Source: VXYL01 sp963665195 (GTDB lineage: Bacteria > Pseudomonadota > Gammaproteobacteria > Pseudomonadales > Azotimanducaceae). From it: DNA of 64,000 nt. The first letter of the stretch is position 1. Every line of letters begins with the position of its first letter. Both the position numbers and the translations under genes were made by a program. Location: assembly GCA_963665195.1 (NCBI GenBank), contig OY762070.1, positions 1,116,001-1,180,000 of the forward strand, read 5' to 3'. This document shows, piece by piece, positions 43,582-52,615 of the stretch. The notes beneath the pieces are model-generated. The model saw nothing but the letters and a program-made list of their open reading frames with translations. It did no database searches and was not told where the DNA came from.

Positions 43582-44016
43582 TCAAGCCGGTTCAGCGATG
43601 AAGACGGGGATCTTGCGCGAAGTCCGGTTCTTGTAGTCCTCGTAGGGCGGATAGGCGGCCACGGCCAGCGCCCAGACGCGGTCCCGTTCGGCGTCGTCCT
43701 GCACTTCCCGAACGCGCATCGAATGCACCTCGGTGCGGTCCCGCAGCTCGACGTTGGGGTCCGCGCGCAGGTTGTAGACCCACACCGGGTTCTTGGGGGC
43801 GCCGCCCTGGGAGGCCACCAGCACGTAGCTGTCGCCGTCCTTCACCTGCATCAGCGGCGTCTTGCGGATGGCGCCGCTGCGGTTGCCCTTGTGGGTGACG
43901 ATGATGCACGGCAGGCCCGTCTGCATCAGTTCGATGCCGTCCGTGCCGCCGCTGCCCTCGTAGAGTTCCACCTGATCGCGCACCCATTTGACGGGCGACG
44001 GGACGTACTCGGCCAT
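43582..44016 (-). CDS. DDN-type nitroreductase / deazaflavin (F420)-dependent oxidoreductase family
   Basis: 144 aa from ATG 44016, preceded by AAGGAAG. Split-barrel family of Mycobacterium Ddn: KWVRDQVELYEGSGGTDG, LPCIIVTHKGNRSGAIRKTP, YVLVASQGGAPKNPVWVYNL and LRADPNVELRDRT are characteristic. Family members use F420H2 (some bind other flavins or haem) to reduce quinones or nitroaromatics. With the LLM enzyme at 36823, a second hint that the organism may use F420. Confidence 0.88.
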   Translation of the reverse strand: MAEYVPSPVKWVRDQVELYEGSGGTDGIELMQTGLPCIIVTHKGNRSGAIRKTPLMQVKDGDSYVLVASQGGAPKNPVWVYNLRADPNVELRDRTEVHSMRVREVQDDAERDRVWALAVAAYPPYEDYKNRTSRKIPVFIAEPA

Positions 44017-44044
44017 GCGTGTTCTTCCTTGCGGGATCGAAGGA

Positions 44045-45025
44045 TCAGAGCCTAGCAGAGCGCGGCGATGCGAGCACGGCGGCCGTTGCCTCGAACCCGG
44101 CGCCAAGAGCGATCTCGCGCGGCGTGCGACCAGCAGCATCCCTAGCCGCAGGATCGGCACCCGCTTCGCGCAGGAGCTTCGCAAGCGTCGGTTCCTCGCC
44201 CCACCAGGGCCGCGCGGCGGCATGCAGCGCACTGCCGCCCGAGTCGTCCCGAGCGTGGACATCGGCACCGCGGGCGATGAGCCAGCGAGCCGCCTCGGTC
44301 CTGCCTTCCGTCACGGCCACCATCAGCGGCGTCTGACCCCCGACGTTCTGCGCATGAGACGGCGCGGACAGGCGCCACACGGCATCCGCGACCAGTTCCG
44401 AGCGCGAGTCGACGTCGGCCCCCGCATCGAGCAGCGCCCCCAGCACGGGCAGCCAGCCATAGATGGACGCGAGATGGATCGGACGCGCGCCTAGCGGCGA
44501 GACGGCATCGCGCACGGCGCCGGCATCCAGCAGTGTTCTGACTATGGCAGCGGCATCTGCCGCGTAGCCATGCGTGCTGGCCGCCTGCAACGGCGACCAA
44601 GCGCCGAACCCCGCGGCGAGGGCCTCGAGCTCCCAGACGAAGAAGCCGATGCGGGGCAGCGAGCGGCTCGGATCGTCGCCCGCCGCGAGCAGGGCGCGGA
44701 CGCTGCCGAGTTGCGCTCGCACGAGCGCGAAGCCGAGCGGCGGCAGATGCTCGGCCAGCGCGGCCAAACGCCTCGGCGTTGCCGACGCAGCGATCTCGCC
44801 GACGCGGCCGAGCGCCGCGGCACTGTGCAGGTCGCACTCCACGCCCCGCGCAAGCATGGTATTGGCGACTTCCTCATCGTGCAGCGCGGCGAGCTGCAGC
44901 GCCGTCAGGTCCGTTTCCTCGCCCAGCCCGATGGCGGCACGGGACTGGCGCGCTTCCTCGAGCAGTAGACGCTTGCAGCGCGGCCAGTCCGCCGCATCGA
45001 CGGCATCGCGCAGACGAGCGTTCAC
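44045..45025 (-). CDS. Ankyrin-repeat protein
   Basis: 326 aa; GTG 45025 overlaps the esterase stop (GTGA), so translation is coupled. At least five ankyrin-like repeats, clearest in TDLTALQLAALHDEEVAN, ARPIHLASIYGWLPVLGALL, GGQTPLMVAVTEGRTEAA and GSALHAAARPWW. No signal peptide. Ankyrin proteins mediate protein contacts; they are abundant in host-associated bacteria. Downstream of a TonB receptor and secreted esterase in one operon; partner unknown. Confidence 0.88.
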   Translation of the reverse strand: MNARLRDAVDAADWPRCKRLLLEEARQSRAAIGLGEETDLTALQLAALHDEEVANTMLARGVECDLHSAAALGRVGEIAASATPRRLAALAEHLPPLGFALVRAQLGSVRALLAAGDDPSRSLPRIGFFVWELEALAAGFGAWSPLQAASTHGYAADAAAIVRTLLDAGAVRDAVSPLGARPIHLASIYGWLPVLGALLDAGADVDSRSELVADAVWRLSAPSHAQNVGGQTPLMVAVTEGRTEAARWLIARGADVHARDDSGGSALHAAARPWWGEEPTLAKLLREAGADPAARDAAGRTPREIALGAGFEATAAVLASPRSARL

Positions 45026-46467
45026 CACTCGCAGCGGGACCAATCCAATGCGGCGGGTCGCGCTTCGTCGCTCAGCAGGAGCGCTTCCCCGCCCGCTCGC
45101 CAGCGCGGCCAATGAGGCAGGCGGCTGCCGTTCGGGTCGCCGCGACGGGCGAAGTTCAGCCAATAGGCCATCATGCGCTCGGTGAGCCGGGCGTCGTCGC
45201 CGGCGCCGGGCAGCCAGTCGTCGTGGGTGCCGAAGACGTAGGGAATCTCCGCGCCGTGGTACGCCCCGAGGGAGTGCGCTCCGGGCCGAACGCGGGCGAA
45301 TCGGTAGAGGAAGACCGGCGCATCCCGCGCGGCGAAGGCGTCTGCGAAGCGCCGCGTCGGACAGTGGAATTGCGCCGCTGCGTAGTCCGCCGCTTGCGCT
45401 TCGGTTTCGGCCTCGATGAGCGTCTTGTCTTCGTCGGCGTTGGTGCCGAAGAGCACGGGCAGCGCTCGGAAGGCGCCGTCCTGCAGCAGTTCGGCGGGGG
45501 TCTTCGGCAGCAGGTGGCCATCGACCGGTGGATCGGGGTAGTCGCGCAGGTGCTCCTGCGCGAGCACCAGCACATCTTGGGCCGACAGTTCCCGCAGTCC
45601 AGCGATGCCCGCCACGCCAGCGGCGGCGAGGAAGCGCGCCCCGGCAGCTTCGGCCTCGGCGAGGGTGCGCCGCTGATCGGCCGGCCAGCCGCCGCTCTGG
45701 GCGATGGCGCGATGGAAGAGCCCTTCGGCGAGCGGCGAGAGCAGCAGGTAGTTGATATCCCCGGCGCCGGCGGACTCGCCGAACACGGTGACGTTCTGCG
45801 GATCGCCGCCGAACGCAGCGATATGGCGGCGCACCCAGCGCAGCGCTTCGATCTGATCGAGGATGCCGTAGCTGCCGGACGTCCCACGCGGGTTTTCCCC
45901 GCTCAGCGCGGGGTGGGCCAAGAAACCGAAGACGCCCAAGCGATACTGTATCGAGACCACCACCGCGCCCCGCGCCGCGAGTTCTCGGCCGCGATAATTC
46001 GGCTCGAAAGACCAGCCGCCAAGGTTGCCGCCGCCATGTATCCACACCATGACGGGTAGGCGGGCGTCGTCCTGCGCGGCAGCCGGCGACCAGACGTTCA
46101 GAAACAGACAGTCTTCGCTCACCGGCGGCAGTCGCGGTGCCACCGTCGGCGGCTGGCCGAAAGCCTTGGCCACGCCCTCGTACCAAAGCACGTTGCCGTC
46201 ATTCTGCGTGCATGCCGGGGGCCAGCGCGTTGCGGCGACGGTTCCCGTGGTCGCCGCCGGAACGGGGGGCTGCCAGCGGCGCGGGCCGACCGGTGCTTGC
46301 GCGTAGCGAATGCCGGTGAAGCGCTGCACGGATCGGCCGCCACCAGCGGCGACCGTGGCGCCCTCGTAGTACACCTCGCCCGCCTGCACCATCGCCGCCA
46401 ACGCGCCCCGCGCCGTCAACAGGACGATGGCGACCGCGATGGTCGCGCAAGGCGCGCGAGCGCACAC
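45022..46467 (-). CDS. Secreted type B carboxylesterase
   Basis: 481 aa. GTG 46467, one base after the TonB-receptor stop, gives a signal peptide (IAVAIVLLTARGALA). Alpha/beta-hydrolase features: EDCLFLNVWSP, VMVWIHGGGNLGGWSF oxyanion loop, nucleophile Ser in FGESAGAGD, Glu in NADEDKT and His in GAYHGAEIPYVFG. Likely hydrolyses esters outside the inner membrane; the upstream TonB receptor may import the substrate or product. Two Cys pairs typical of the family are partly present. Confidence 0.9.
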   Translation of the reverse strand: MCARAPCATIAVAIVLLTARGALAAMVQAGEVYYEGATVAAGGGRSVQRFTGIRYAQAPVGPRRWQPPVPAATTGTVAATRWPPACTQNDGNVLWYEGVAKAFGQPPTVAPRLPPVSEDCLFLNVWSPAAAQDDARLPVMVWIHGGGNLGGWSFEPNYRGRELAARGAVVVSIQYRLGVFGFLAHPALSGENPRGTSGSYGILDQIEALRWVRRHIAAFGGDPQNVTVFGESAGAGDINYLLLSPLAEGLFHRAIAQSGGWPADQRRTLAEAEAAGARFLAAAGVAGIAGLRELSAQDVLVLAQEHLRDYPDPPVDGHLLPKTPAELLQDGAFRALPVLFGTNADEDKTLIEAETEAQAADYAAAQFHCPTRRFADAFAARDAPVFLYRFARVRPGAHSLGAYHGAEIPYVFGTHDDWLPGAGDDARLTERMMAYWLNFARRGDPNGSRLPHWPRWRAGGEALLLSDEARPAALDWSRCEW

Positions 46468-46468
46468 G

Positions 46469-48811
46469 TCAGTCGAAGCGCGTCTTCCAGCGCAGGCCGA
46501 GAGTGCGCGGGCGGTTGGTGGTGATGCGCTCGTCGTAGTTGCCGGTGTTGACGAAGATCTGCGCCCGTTCGTCCAGCAGATTGGTGCCGAACACTTCGAC
46601 GGCGTAGCGACCGTCGACATCCCAGCCGACGCGCAGATCGAGCAAGGAATAGGGCGCCTGCCGCTTGCGCGCCGCTTCCGCCTGGAACGGCTCCGTCATC
46701 AGCAGGTTCCAGGATTCGCCCGTACGCGACCAAGTCAGCTGCGCATGGCCGCTGATCCCCCCCGCCTGCTCCCATTCGTAGCGCGACATGGCGGAGAACT
46801 TCCAGCGCGGCACGTAGGGCAACTCGCGGCCCTCTTCCGCCCACACCACGGCCGGGGCCGCTGTTGAGTTGTAGTCCTCGGCGAGCGCCGAGTCGGTCAT
46901 CGTCGCGGCGACTTGCAGGACGAGGCTCGGCCCAAGCATGGCCTGCACTTCAGCCTCGAAGCCCTTCGCTTCCGCGTCCCCCGCGTTGGCGCGGAAGCTG
47001 AGCGGGGAGACCAGGAGATCGTGGATGGAGGTCTGGAAGTCCTGCCACTGCATGTAGTAGACGGCACCGTTGAAGGTGGCCCGACCACCGGCGAGCGTCG
47101 CCTTCCAGCCGATCTCGTAGGAATCGAGCACATCCGCTTGGTAGATCTCGGGCACGCGCGGGCTGGCACCGTCTGCATTGCCGCCGCCGGGCCGGATGCC
47201 TTCGGCATAGGTGAAGTACGTGAGCAGGGAGTCGGTGGCATCGAAGGTGAGACCGAGCTTGTAGATCGTGCCGTCGGTACTGCCGCCGGCATGGCCGCTG
47301 GACGTCTTGGCGTCGTAGAAATAGCCCGCCCAAGCGGTCTCGCCGCCGAATTCGGACTCGAAGGCGCGCAGGCCCACGGTGGCCGACAACTGCGCAGCAA
47401 CATCGAAGCGGGCCTCGCCGAAGATCGCGAACTGCCCTCTTTCGCGACGCCAGTCGGCGCTCCACCACTCGTTCGGCAGCGGCGAGCCGCCATTGCTCGC
47501 GACGTAGCTTGCGCCGGGAATGCCCTCGTGCTGGATGCCGGGCATGCCCCACAGGATCAGGTTCTCGCTCTCGTCCCATTCCGCATATGCGCCGACCAGC
47601 CAGCTGAAGCGGCCTTCGCCGGACGACGTGAGACGCACTTCCTGGGACCAGCGTTCGGAGGCGTAGTCGGCGTCGTAGAACATGCTCGGATCGTTGCAGC
47701 CCACGTTGCCGTGCCAATGGAAGTCGTTGCAGGCGAACTGCTGGATCCAGCTGGCGAAGGGAGCGTGCTCCGCGTAGTCCGAGTAGTCGGACCGGGTTTG
47801 CCGATCTCCGGAGAAGTAGGCCCCGGCGTAGACGACATCAGCGGTGCCGAGATGGCGCTCGACCGTGAGCGCCACCTGGCCGAAGTCGAGCTCTCCGTGC
47901 TCCGGGCCGAAGCGGGCGACCTTGAGATCTGCGACGCGAGTCGGTTCATGATCCCAAGCGCCGACCGTCTGGCTGCCCTGCCAGAAGCCGGCGAGCGTGG
48001 TGCGCCAGCCGGTGCCGAACTCGGTGTGCGCGGACGCGCGAACGCCCAAGGTGCGTTCCTCGTTGTAGTCGTCCTTGGCGAACGGGCTGCTGGTGGCGGA
48101 AGCGCCGTTCCTGTATGTGCGGGTGCGGGCGACGTTGTCCACGAAGCCAGCGGACTCGTCGTACCAGCCGACGATGCGCACCGCGGTTGGCCCGGACAAG
48201 GGAATGTTCGCGAAGCCCTCGGCAGTGCGCACGTAGTCGCCGTCCTTGATGAGGCCCAAGGTGATGTCCGTGCCCGCCTCGAATCGCGTTGGATCCGGCT
48301 TGTTGGCAATGATGCGCACAGTGCCTGAGACCGAGCTGGCACCGTAGATCGTGCCCTGCGGGCCGTTCAGCACCTCGATGCGCTCGATGTCGTAGCTATG
48401 CAGGTCCGCGATGCCGCCGGCGTAGCTGAGCGGCTGCTCGTCGAGGTACATGGTCGCGGCAGCGGCGTTGGTGTGCCTGGGATTGCCGCCGTCGGCGATG
48501 CCGCGGATGAACATCATCTGCGTGCCCGGCAGCCAGCTCGCGAAAGCCATGGACGGGGCCAAGACGGCGAAGTCCTCGAAGCGGCGGATGCCGAGTTCCA
48601 GGATGCGATCTGCGGTGAATGCCTGCATGGAGATGGGCACATCCTGCAGGCTCTCGCGCCGCTTGCGCGCCGTGACCACCACTTCCTCGAGCGCCACCAC
48701 TTCCTCCGCCTGGGCCGCCGGAGCCCCAAGCAGCTCCGTTGCCATGGCCACGGCACCCGCCAACGCCGCCCCGCGGAACGGAATCCGTCTGCTGAGGGGG
48801 CGGTGGGCCAC
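46469..48811 (-). CDS. TonB-dependent outer-membrane receptor
   Basis: 780 aa from GTG 48811, which gives a signal peptide ending PAAQA; an ATG at 48874 adds 21 residues. Plug domain: EEVVVTARKRRESLQDVPIS, then FMRGIADG-like loop and IERIEVLNGPQGTIYGASSV. Beta-barrel C-terminus ends with LGLRWKTRFD, an aromatic-terminated strand. Of the type common in sphingomonads and marine gammaproteobacteria for uptake of organic compounds. Head of the receptor-esterase-ankyrin operon. Ligand unknown. Confidence 0.93.
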   Translation of the reverse strand: MAHRPLSRRIPFRGAALAGAVAMATELLGAPAAQAEEVVALEEVVVTARKRRESLQDVPISMQAFTADRILELGIRRFEDFAVLAPSMAFASWLPGTQMMFIRGIADGGNPRHTNAAAATMYLDEQPLSYAGGIADLHSYDIERIEVLNGPQGTIYGASSVSGTVRIIANKPDPTRFEAGTDITLGLIKDGDYVRTAEGFANIPLSGPTAVRIVGWYDESAGFVDNVARTRTYRNGASATSSPFAKDDYNEERTLGVRASAHTEFGTGWRTTLAGFWQGSQTVGAWDHEPTRVADLKVARFGPEHGELDFGQVALTVERHLGTADVVYAGAYFSGDRQTRSDYSDYAEHAPFASWIQQFACNDFHWHGNVGCNDPSMFYDADYASERWSQEVRLTSSGEGRFSWLVGAYAEWDESENLILWGMPGIQHEGIPGASYVASNGGSPLPNEWWSADWRRERGQFAIFGEARFDVAAQLSATVGLRAFESEFGGETAWAGYFYDAKTSSGHAGGSTDGTIYKLGLTFDATDSLLTYFTYAEGIRPGGGNADGASPRVPEIYQADVLDSYEIGWKATLAGGRATFNGAVYYMQWQDFQTSIHDLLVSPLSFRANAGDAEAKGFEAEVQAMLGPSLVLQVAATMTDSALAEDYNSTAAPAVVWAEEGRELPYVPRWKFSAMSRYEWEQAGGISGHAQLTWSRTGESWNLLMTEPFQAEAARKRQAPYSLLDLRVGWDVDGRYAVEVFGTNLLDERAQIFVNTGNYDERITTNRPRTLGLRWKTRFD

Positions 48812-48906
48812 GACACCGTATTCAACCAGCCTAGACGGCCCAATCCTAACGTAGACGGCGAAGCGGCAGCGCAACCGCGATGGGGAGCTCCGCCCACTCC
48901 GCTGTA

Positions 48907-48980
48907 GGACGTTCTGGCGTGGACGTTCTGGCGTGTGTCCGGTCTGTTTAGGACATTCTGGCGCGTGTCCGATCTGTTGG
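48907..48980. repeat. 30-bp tandem direct repeat (two full copies plus a 14-base partial)
   Basis: Units start at 48907 (14 bases), 48921 (30 bases) and 48951 (30 bases, 25 of 30 identical to the previous). Each begins GGAC(G/A)TTCTGGCG and contains GTGTCC. The array sits between the TonB-receptor start and the truncated CRTAC1-like pseudogene, exactly where the accessory region starts. Confidence 0.75.
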
Positions 48981-48984
48981 ACGC

Positions 48985-49797
48985 GTAGACGACGCCGCGC
49001 TCGCCTTCGTGGCGGTGAACGGCAACGGCGCGGCGGACGCGGGCATGGGCATCGCCGCCGAGGACTTCGACGGCGACTGCGACGTGGATCTCTTCGTCAC
49101 GCATCTGGCGACCGAGACCAACACCCTCTACGCAAGCCGCGGCGACTGGTTCAGCGACGACACCAATCAGGCGGGCCTCGCCGCATCAAGCGCCCCGTTC
49201 ACCGGCTTCGGGACCGGCTGGTTCGACGCCGACAACGACGGCGACCTGGACCTCTTCTCCGCCAACGGTGCGGTCTCCGAGATGCTCGCCAAGCGCGATG
49301 CTGGCGACCCGCATCCGCTCGGCCAGCGCAACCAGTTCTGGCTGAACGACGGCACAGGGCGTTACGCGGAATACCTGGAGCCCGCATTCGCCCACGCAGA
49401 GGTGAGCCGCGGCGCGGCATTCGCCGACCTCGACAACGATGGGAACATCGACCTCTTGGTGGCGAACAACCACGGCCCGGTGCGCCTCTATCGAAATGAC
49501 GCCCCGTCCCGTCCGTGGCTCGGCGTGGAACTGCGCGCCGCACCGGGCAGGACCGCAGTCGGGGCGTCGGTGTGGCGCGAGTCAGAGCCGTGCCCGCGCC
49601 GGCGCATCGCCACGGACGGCAGCTATGCATCGGCGAGCGATGCGCGGCTGATCTTCGCCTTGGGCGATGCGGCAACCCCGGAACATGTCCGAGTCGCCTA
49701 GGCCGACGGCGAGGAGACTCGCTTCGGACCCCTCGCCCCAAACCGCTACCACACGCTCGCACAACCACCGCAGCAGCAAGGACGGGACACCCCGTGA
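48985..49797 (+). pseudogene. CRTAC1/FG-GAP (VCBS repeat, ASPIC/UnbV) protein remnant
   Basis: In frame 1 the sequence encodes calcium-loop repeats (DFDGDCDVDLFVTHL, WFDADNDGDLDLFSANG, AFADLDNDGNIDLLVAN) followed by an ASPIC/UnbV tail (SYASASDARLIFALGDAA). The 5' part, including signal peptide and earlier repeats, is missing and replaced by the 30-bp repeats. Near the 3' end a TAG at 49699-49701 interrupts a family motif (VRVA-stop-ADGEETRF), where family members have Trp; the frame then continues 32 codons to a TGA at 49795. So it is truncated at one end and carries a likely Trp-to-stop mutation at the other. Intact relatives are secreted surface proteins. Confidence 0.75.
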
Positions 49798-50236
49798 CCA
49801 ACCCCAAGACCCCTGCCGCGTCTCCGATTTCATCCTCAACGGCCTCCCGCCTCAGGCCGAAACGGAGGCGCCGGAAGCCCTGAGTCCGGACCTGCGCCAA
49901 GAACCCGTCGCGCTTCAACGAGGTGGCGACGATGCCAATCCGCTCCCAGGGACCCGCCAGATCACAGTCGCGACTCACCAGCTGCAGTTCAAGATAGCAT
50001 GACAACTGTCACTACGAACTGATGACAAACGACACTTGTCACTGGTACTGCAAGTCATTTCAAATGAGCCATGTTGAGCGTGGGCGGATCCGCGGCGGCC
50101 AGGAGCCATTGGCGAGTGGGAACCGCAACGCCCCGGGAATGGCACGGGGAAGGCAAACAGGACAGCCGCTCGCCATGAGACACCTTCGCGCCATCGTGCC
50201 GAGCGTCCGCGCTGCCGCATCTGAGGGGGCCGCGAC
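49798..50236. other. Non-coding stretch upstream of the accessory operon
   Basis: 439 bases without a gene I can support. The first 200 bases show no recognisable coding or structure. Around 50000-50041 are two inverted repeats (listed separately). A 72-codon frame at 50022-50240 ends in an ATGA overlap with the next gene but has no coding look. The region becomes A/T-richer near 50000-50060, as expected of a promoter. Confidence 0.4.
50000..50041. promoter_or_regulatory. Paired TGACA/TGTCA inverted repeats, candidate operators
   Basis: TGACA-AC-TGTCA at 50000-50011 and TGACAA-N7-TTGTCA at 50023-50041 share the same half-site, with centres about 26-27 bases apart. They lie ~200 bases before the ATG of the first gene in the accessory operon. 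Repeated symmetric half-sites in an A/T-rich spot suggest binding by a dimeric regulator; no regulator gene is adjacent. Confidence 0.4.
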
Positions 50237-50962
50237 ATGACGAACGTACGCCCACCGCCTCCCCGGCCGCGCCGTTGGAGGCGGCTTTGGGTCAGCGAAC
50301 ATGCCCATGCGGTGGGGTTGCTGTTGGCGACCTTCCTGTTCCTCGTCGCCTATATCTGGCTCCACAGTTGCTTCGAGAAAAGCTACAAGAAGGACATCTT
50401 TCCGGAAGTCCGCAACGCGGTGAAACTCTACGGCTTGCGGGAGGACGGGCGCACCGGCGCATTGGAATTCACCGTCGATGGGCGAGCGTACGTGGTTGGT
50501 TCGACAGAACCCGGACCATTGGGTGTGAACCAAATCGCCTCGGTGCGCGGGCTGCTCGCCGACACTTCCCGGGCCATCGCTGCCTACAACGCCCAGCTGG
50601 CCGAATACGTGGAACAGGTCCGCGGGAGCTTCACGCTGTCAAGAAGGAACCCCATCTACAGCTGGGCGCCACTGTCAGCCATCGCGCCAGCCCTTGCCGC
50701 CAAACCCGATTCGGAGGAATCCGCGAGCAACGAGAGCGCGGAGGCCGAAGACGCCGAGGCGGAGAAAGCCGAAAGCAGTGCTACGTCCCGAATTGAGATC
50801 TTCACGGCGCAGCTCTCGACCCTGCGTGAGTTGCCCCCCAGCGAGGGTACGGCGGGGCGACTGATTGCGGCACTTCAGGGCGGCTTCGTACGCCGCATGT
50901 CAGATGTGTACCCGCTCCCGCTCCAGAGTGCCAATAACGCGAGTGCCAGTCCAAGCGTAGAC
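50237..50962 (+). pseudogene. Gene A, 5' part: membrane protein with Cys-rich extracytoplasmic domain, interrupted by IS
   Basis: First 242 codons of a gene split by the IS1380-type element at 50963. Residues 1-20 are basic and proline-rich (cytoplasmic), TM1 is ~24-42 (HAVGLLLATFLFLVAYIWL), then an extracytoplasmic domain with an acidic stretch (~165-185). As it stands the frame reads into the element and stops at 50980 after LRAY. Joining base 50962 to 52616 (dropping the element and one TAGAC duplicate) continues the same frame to 53467, giving 525 aa with eight or so clustered Cys and three more membrane helices. Family not recognised. First gene of an operon with a lipoprotein (GTGA overlap) and coiled-coil proteins. 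Confidence 0.75.
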
Positions 50963-52610
50963 CCCTTAAGGGCATACTGAGGCGCGAGTATTCGTCGTAT
51001 TGCAGGTTTTTCGTGCGTTTCGCGCTGTAGTCGGGTTGCCGGTTTGACACACCGTAGGTGTTGTCAAGCGGAGCGCGGTTTCGCGGGGCACGGCGTCTTT
51101 GCGCTTCGATAGTTCGTCGAATCGCAAGGAGCGGGGTTGGACGGCGACCCCCTTCTGTTACGATGCGGTTCGTCGAAAAACTCATCGGAAGGAGGCCGCC
51201 GCCATGAAGCGTAGCAAGGCGAGCGTGCGGGGTAAAGCGACGGATCGCATCGAGATCCGGTTCGAGGACCAGCGGCTGACGGCGCACGCGGGCCTGGTGC
51301 TCTACCAGAGGCTGTTCGCGCGGCTCGGGCTGAAGGAGCGCTTGCGCGGCTGCTTCCGCCACCTGCCGGGCAGTCCGGTCTACGCGCCGCACGCGGTGGC
51401 GCTGCTGCTGGTCGTGCATCTGGTCATGGGCTTCCGGGAGCTGCGCGACGCGCGGTACTACCGGGACGACGAAATGGTCAGGCGGACGCTGGGCCTGCGG
51501 CACCTGCCGGACGCCTCCACGATGGGCCGCATGCTGGCCAGGGCCGACGGGCGCAGCGCGGACAACGTGCGCGCCCTGAACCGGCGGCTGGTGCTGGACC
51601 GCGCCGCGGCGCTCGGCCCGGCGCGGATGACGCTCGACTTCGACGGCTCGGTGCTCGGCACGAAGCGCTTCGCGGAAGGCACGGCCGTCGGCTTCAACAA
51701 GCGCAGGAAGGGACAGCGCAGCTACTATCCGCTGTTCGCGACGGTGGCGCAGACCGGGCAGGTGTTCGACCTGCGCCACCGCCCGGGCAACGTGCACGAC
51801 TCCAACGGCGCGGAAGCCTTCATGCAGCGCTGCCTGGCGGACGTCCGCGCCGCGCTGCCGGGTGCGCGGCTGGAGTCGCGCATGGACAGCGCGTTCTTCG
51901 GCGAGGCCGTCCTCGGCCGGCTCGACGCGCTGGGCGTCGAGTACACGGCGACGGTGCCGTTCGAGCGGTTCGCGGAACTGAAGTCGCTCGTCGAGGGCCG
52001 CCGCCGCTGGCGCCGCATGGACGGGGCGAGGGACTTCTTCGAGCCCGCCTGGAAGCCGAAGAGCTGGGGCCGCCGGCGGCGCCTGGTCGTGGTCCGGACG
52101 CGAACCCGCCGGCAGCGCAAGGGACCGGTGCAGCTGGACCTGTTCGCGCCCCACGTCCACGGCTTCGAGTTCAAGGTCGTGGCGACCAACCGCCGCGTGC
52201 GGGCGAAAAGCGTCGTCGCGTTCCACGACGGGCGCGGCTCGCAGGAGGCCGTGTTCGCGGAACTGAAGTCGCAGTGCCGCATGGAGTACGTCCCGACGCG
52301 CAAGCTCGCCGGCAACCGGCTGTACACCCTCGCCGCCATCCTGGCGCACAACCTGACCCGGGAGCTGCAGATGGCGTCCCGGCCGCCGCAGCGCGGCACG
52401 ACCCCGAAGCGCACGGCGCTCTGGGCGTTCGAGCAGATGCACACGATGCGCCGCCGCCTCGTCGTCCGGGCCGGACGGTTCCTCCGCCCGCAGCGCAAAC
52501 CCGTCCTGTCGATGAATGCAAACGCCGAAGTGGAAGCGGAGATGTCCTCCTACCTCGCCGCGCTAGCCTGAACATCAACATCCGTCGCCTCTTTTTTTGC
52601 ATCAATAGGG
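50963..52610 (+). mobile_element. IS1380-family insertion sequence, copy 1 (complete, 1648 bp)
   Basis: Ends CCCTTAAGGGCATACTG and GCATCAATAGGG; terminal match is short (CCCT at each tip). Flanked by a perfect 5-bp target duplication TAGAC (50958-50962 and 52611-52615). Boundaries were set by comparison with the second copy, whose interior appears identical and equally long. Contains one transposase gene, an imperfect hairpin TTGACACACC / GGTGTTGTCAA at 51044-51067 upstream of it, and a T7 run near the right end (52592-52598). It interrupts gene A in frame-neutral fashion (removal restores the frame). Confidence 0.93.
51204..52571 (+). CDS. IS1380-family transposase (copy 1)
   Basis: 455 aa DDE transposase. 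ATG 51204 follows a strong GGAAGGAGG site; the frame is open further upstream but lacks family sequence. Catalytic acids: D145/D147 in MTLDFDGSVLGT, D228 in SRMDSAFFG and E348 in GRGSQEAVFAELK. Also EGTAVGFNKRRKGQRSYY and LRHRPGNVHDSNGA, diagnostic of IS1380-type enzymes. Intact, with the same product as copy 2, so probably active. Confidence 0.95.
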   Translation: MKRSKASVRGKATDRIEIRFEDQRLTAHAGLVLYQRLFARLGLKERLRGCFRHLPGSPVYAPHAVALLLVVHLVMGFRELRDARYYRDDEMVRRTLGLRHLPDASTMGRMLARADGRSADNVRALNRRLVLDRAAALGPARMTLDFDGSVLGTKRFAEGTAVGFNKRRKGQRSYYPLFATVAQTGQVFDLRHRPGNVHDSNGAEAFMQRCLADVRAALPGARLESRMDSAFFGEAVLGRLDALGVEYTATVPFERFAELKSLVEGRRRWRRMDGARDFFEPAWKPKSWGRRRRLVVVRTRTRRQRKGPVQLDLFAPHVHGFEFKVVATNRRVRAKSVVAFHDGRGSQEAVFAELKSQCRMEYVPTRKLAGNRLYTLAAILAHNLTRELQMASRPPQRGTTPKRTALWAFEQMHTMRRRLVVRAGRFLRPQRKPVLSMNANAEVEAEMSSYLAALA

Positions 52611-52615
52611 TAGAC

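Noticed and set aside
50022..50240. 72-aa ORF ending in an ATGA overlap with gene A
   Set aside because: No coding look or ribosome site; the overlap can arise by chance, and its start lies within the inverted repeats.
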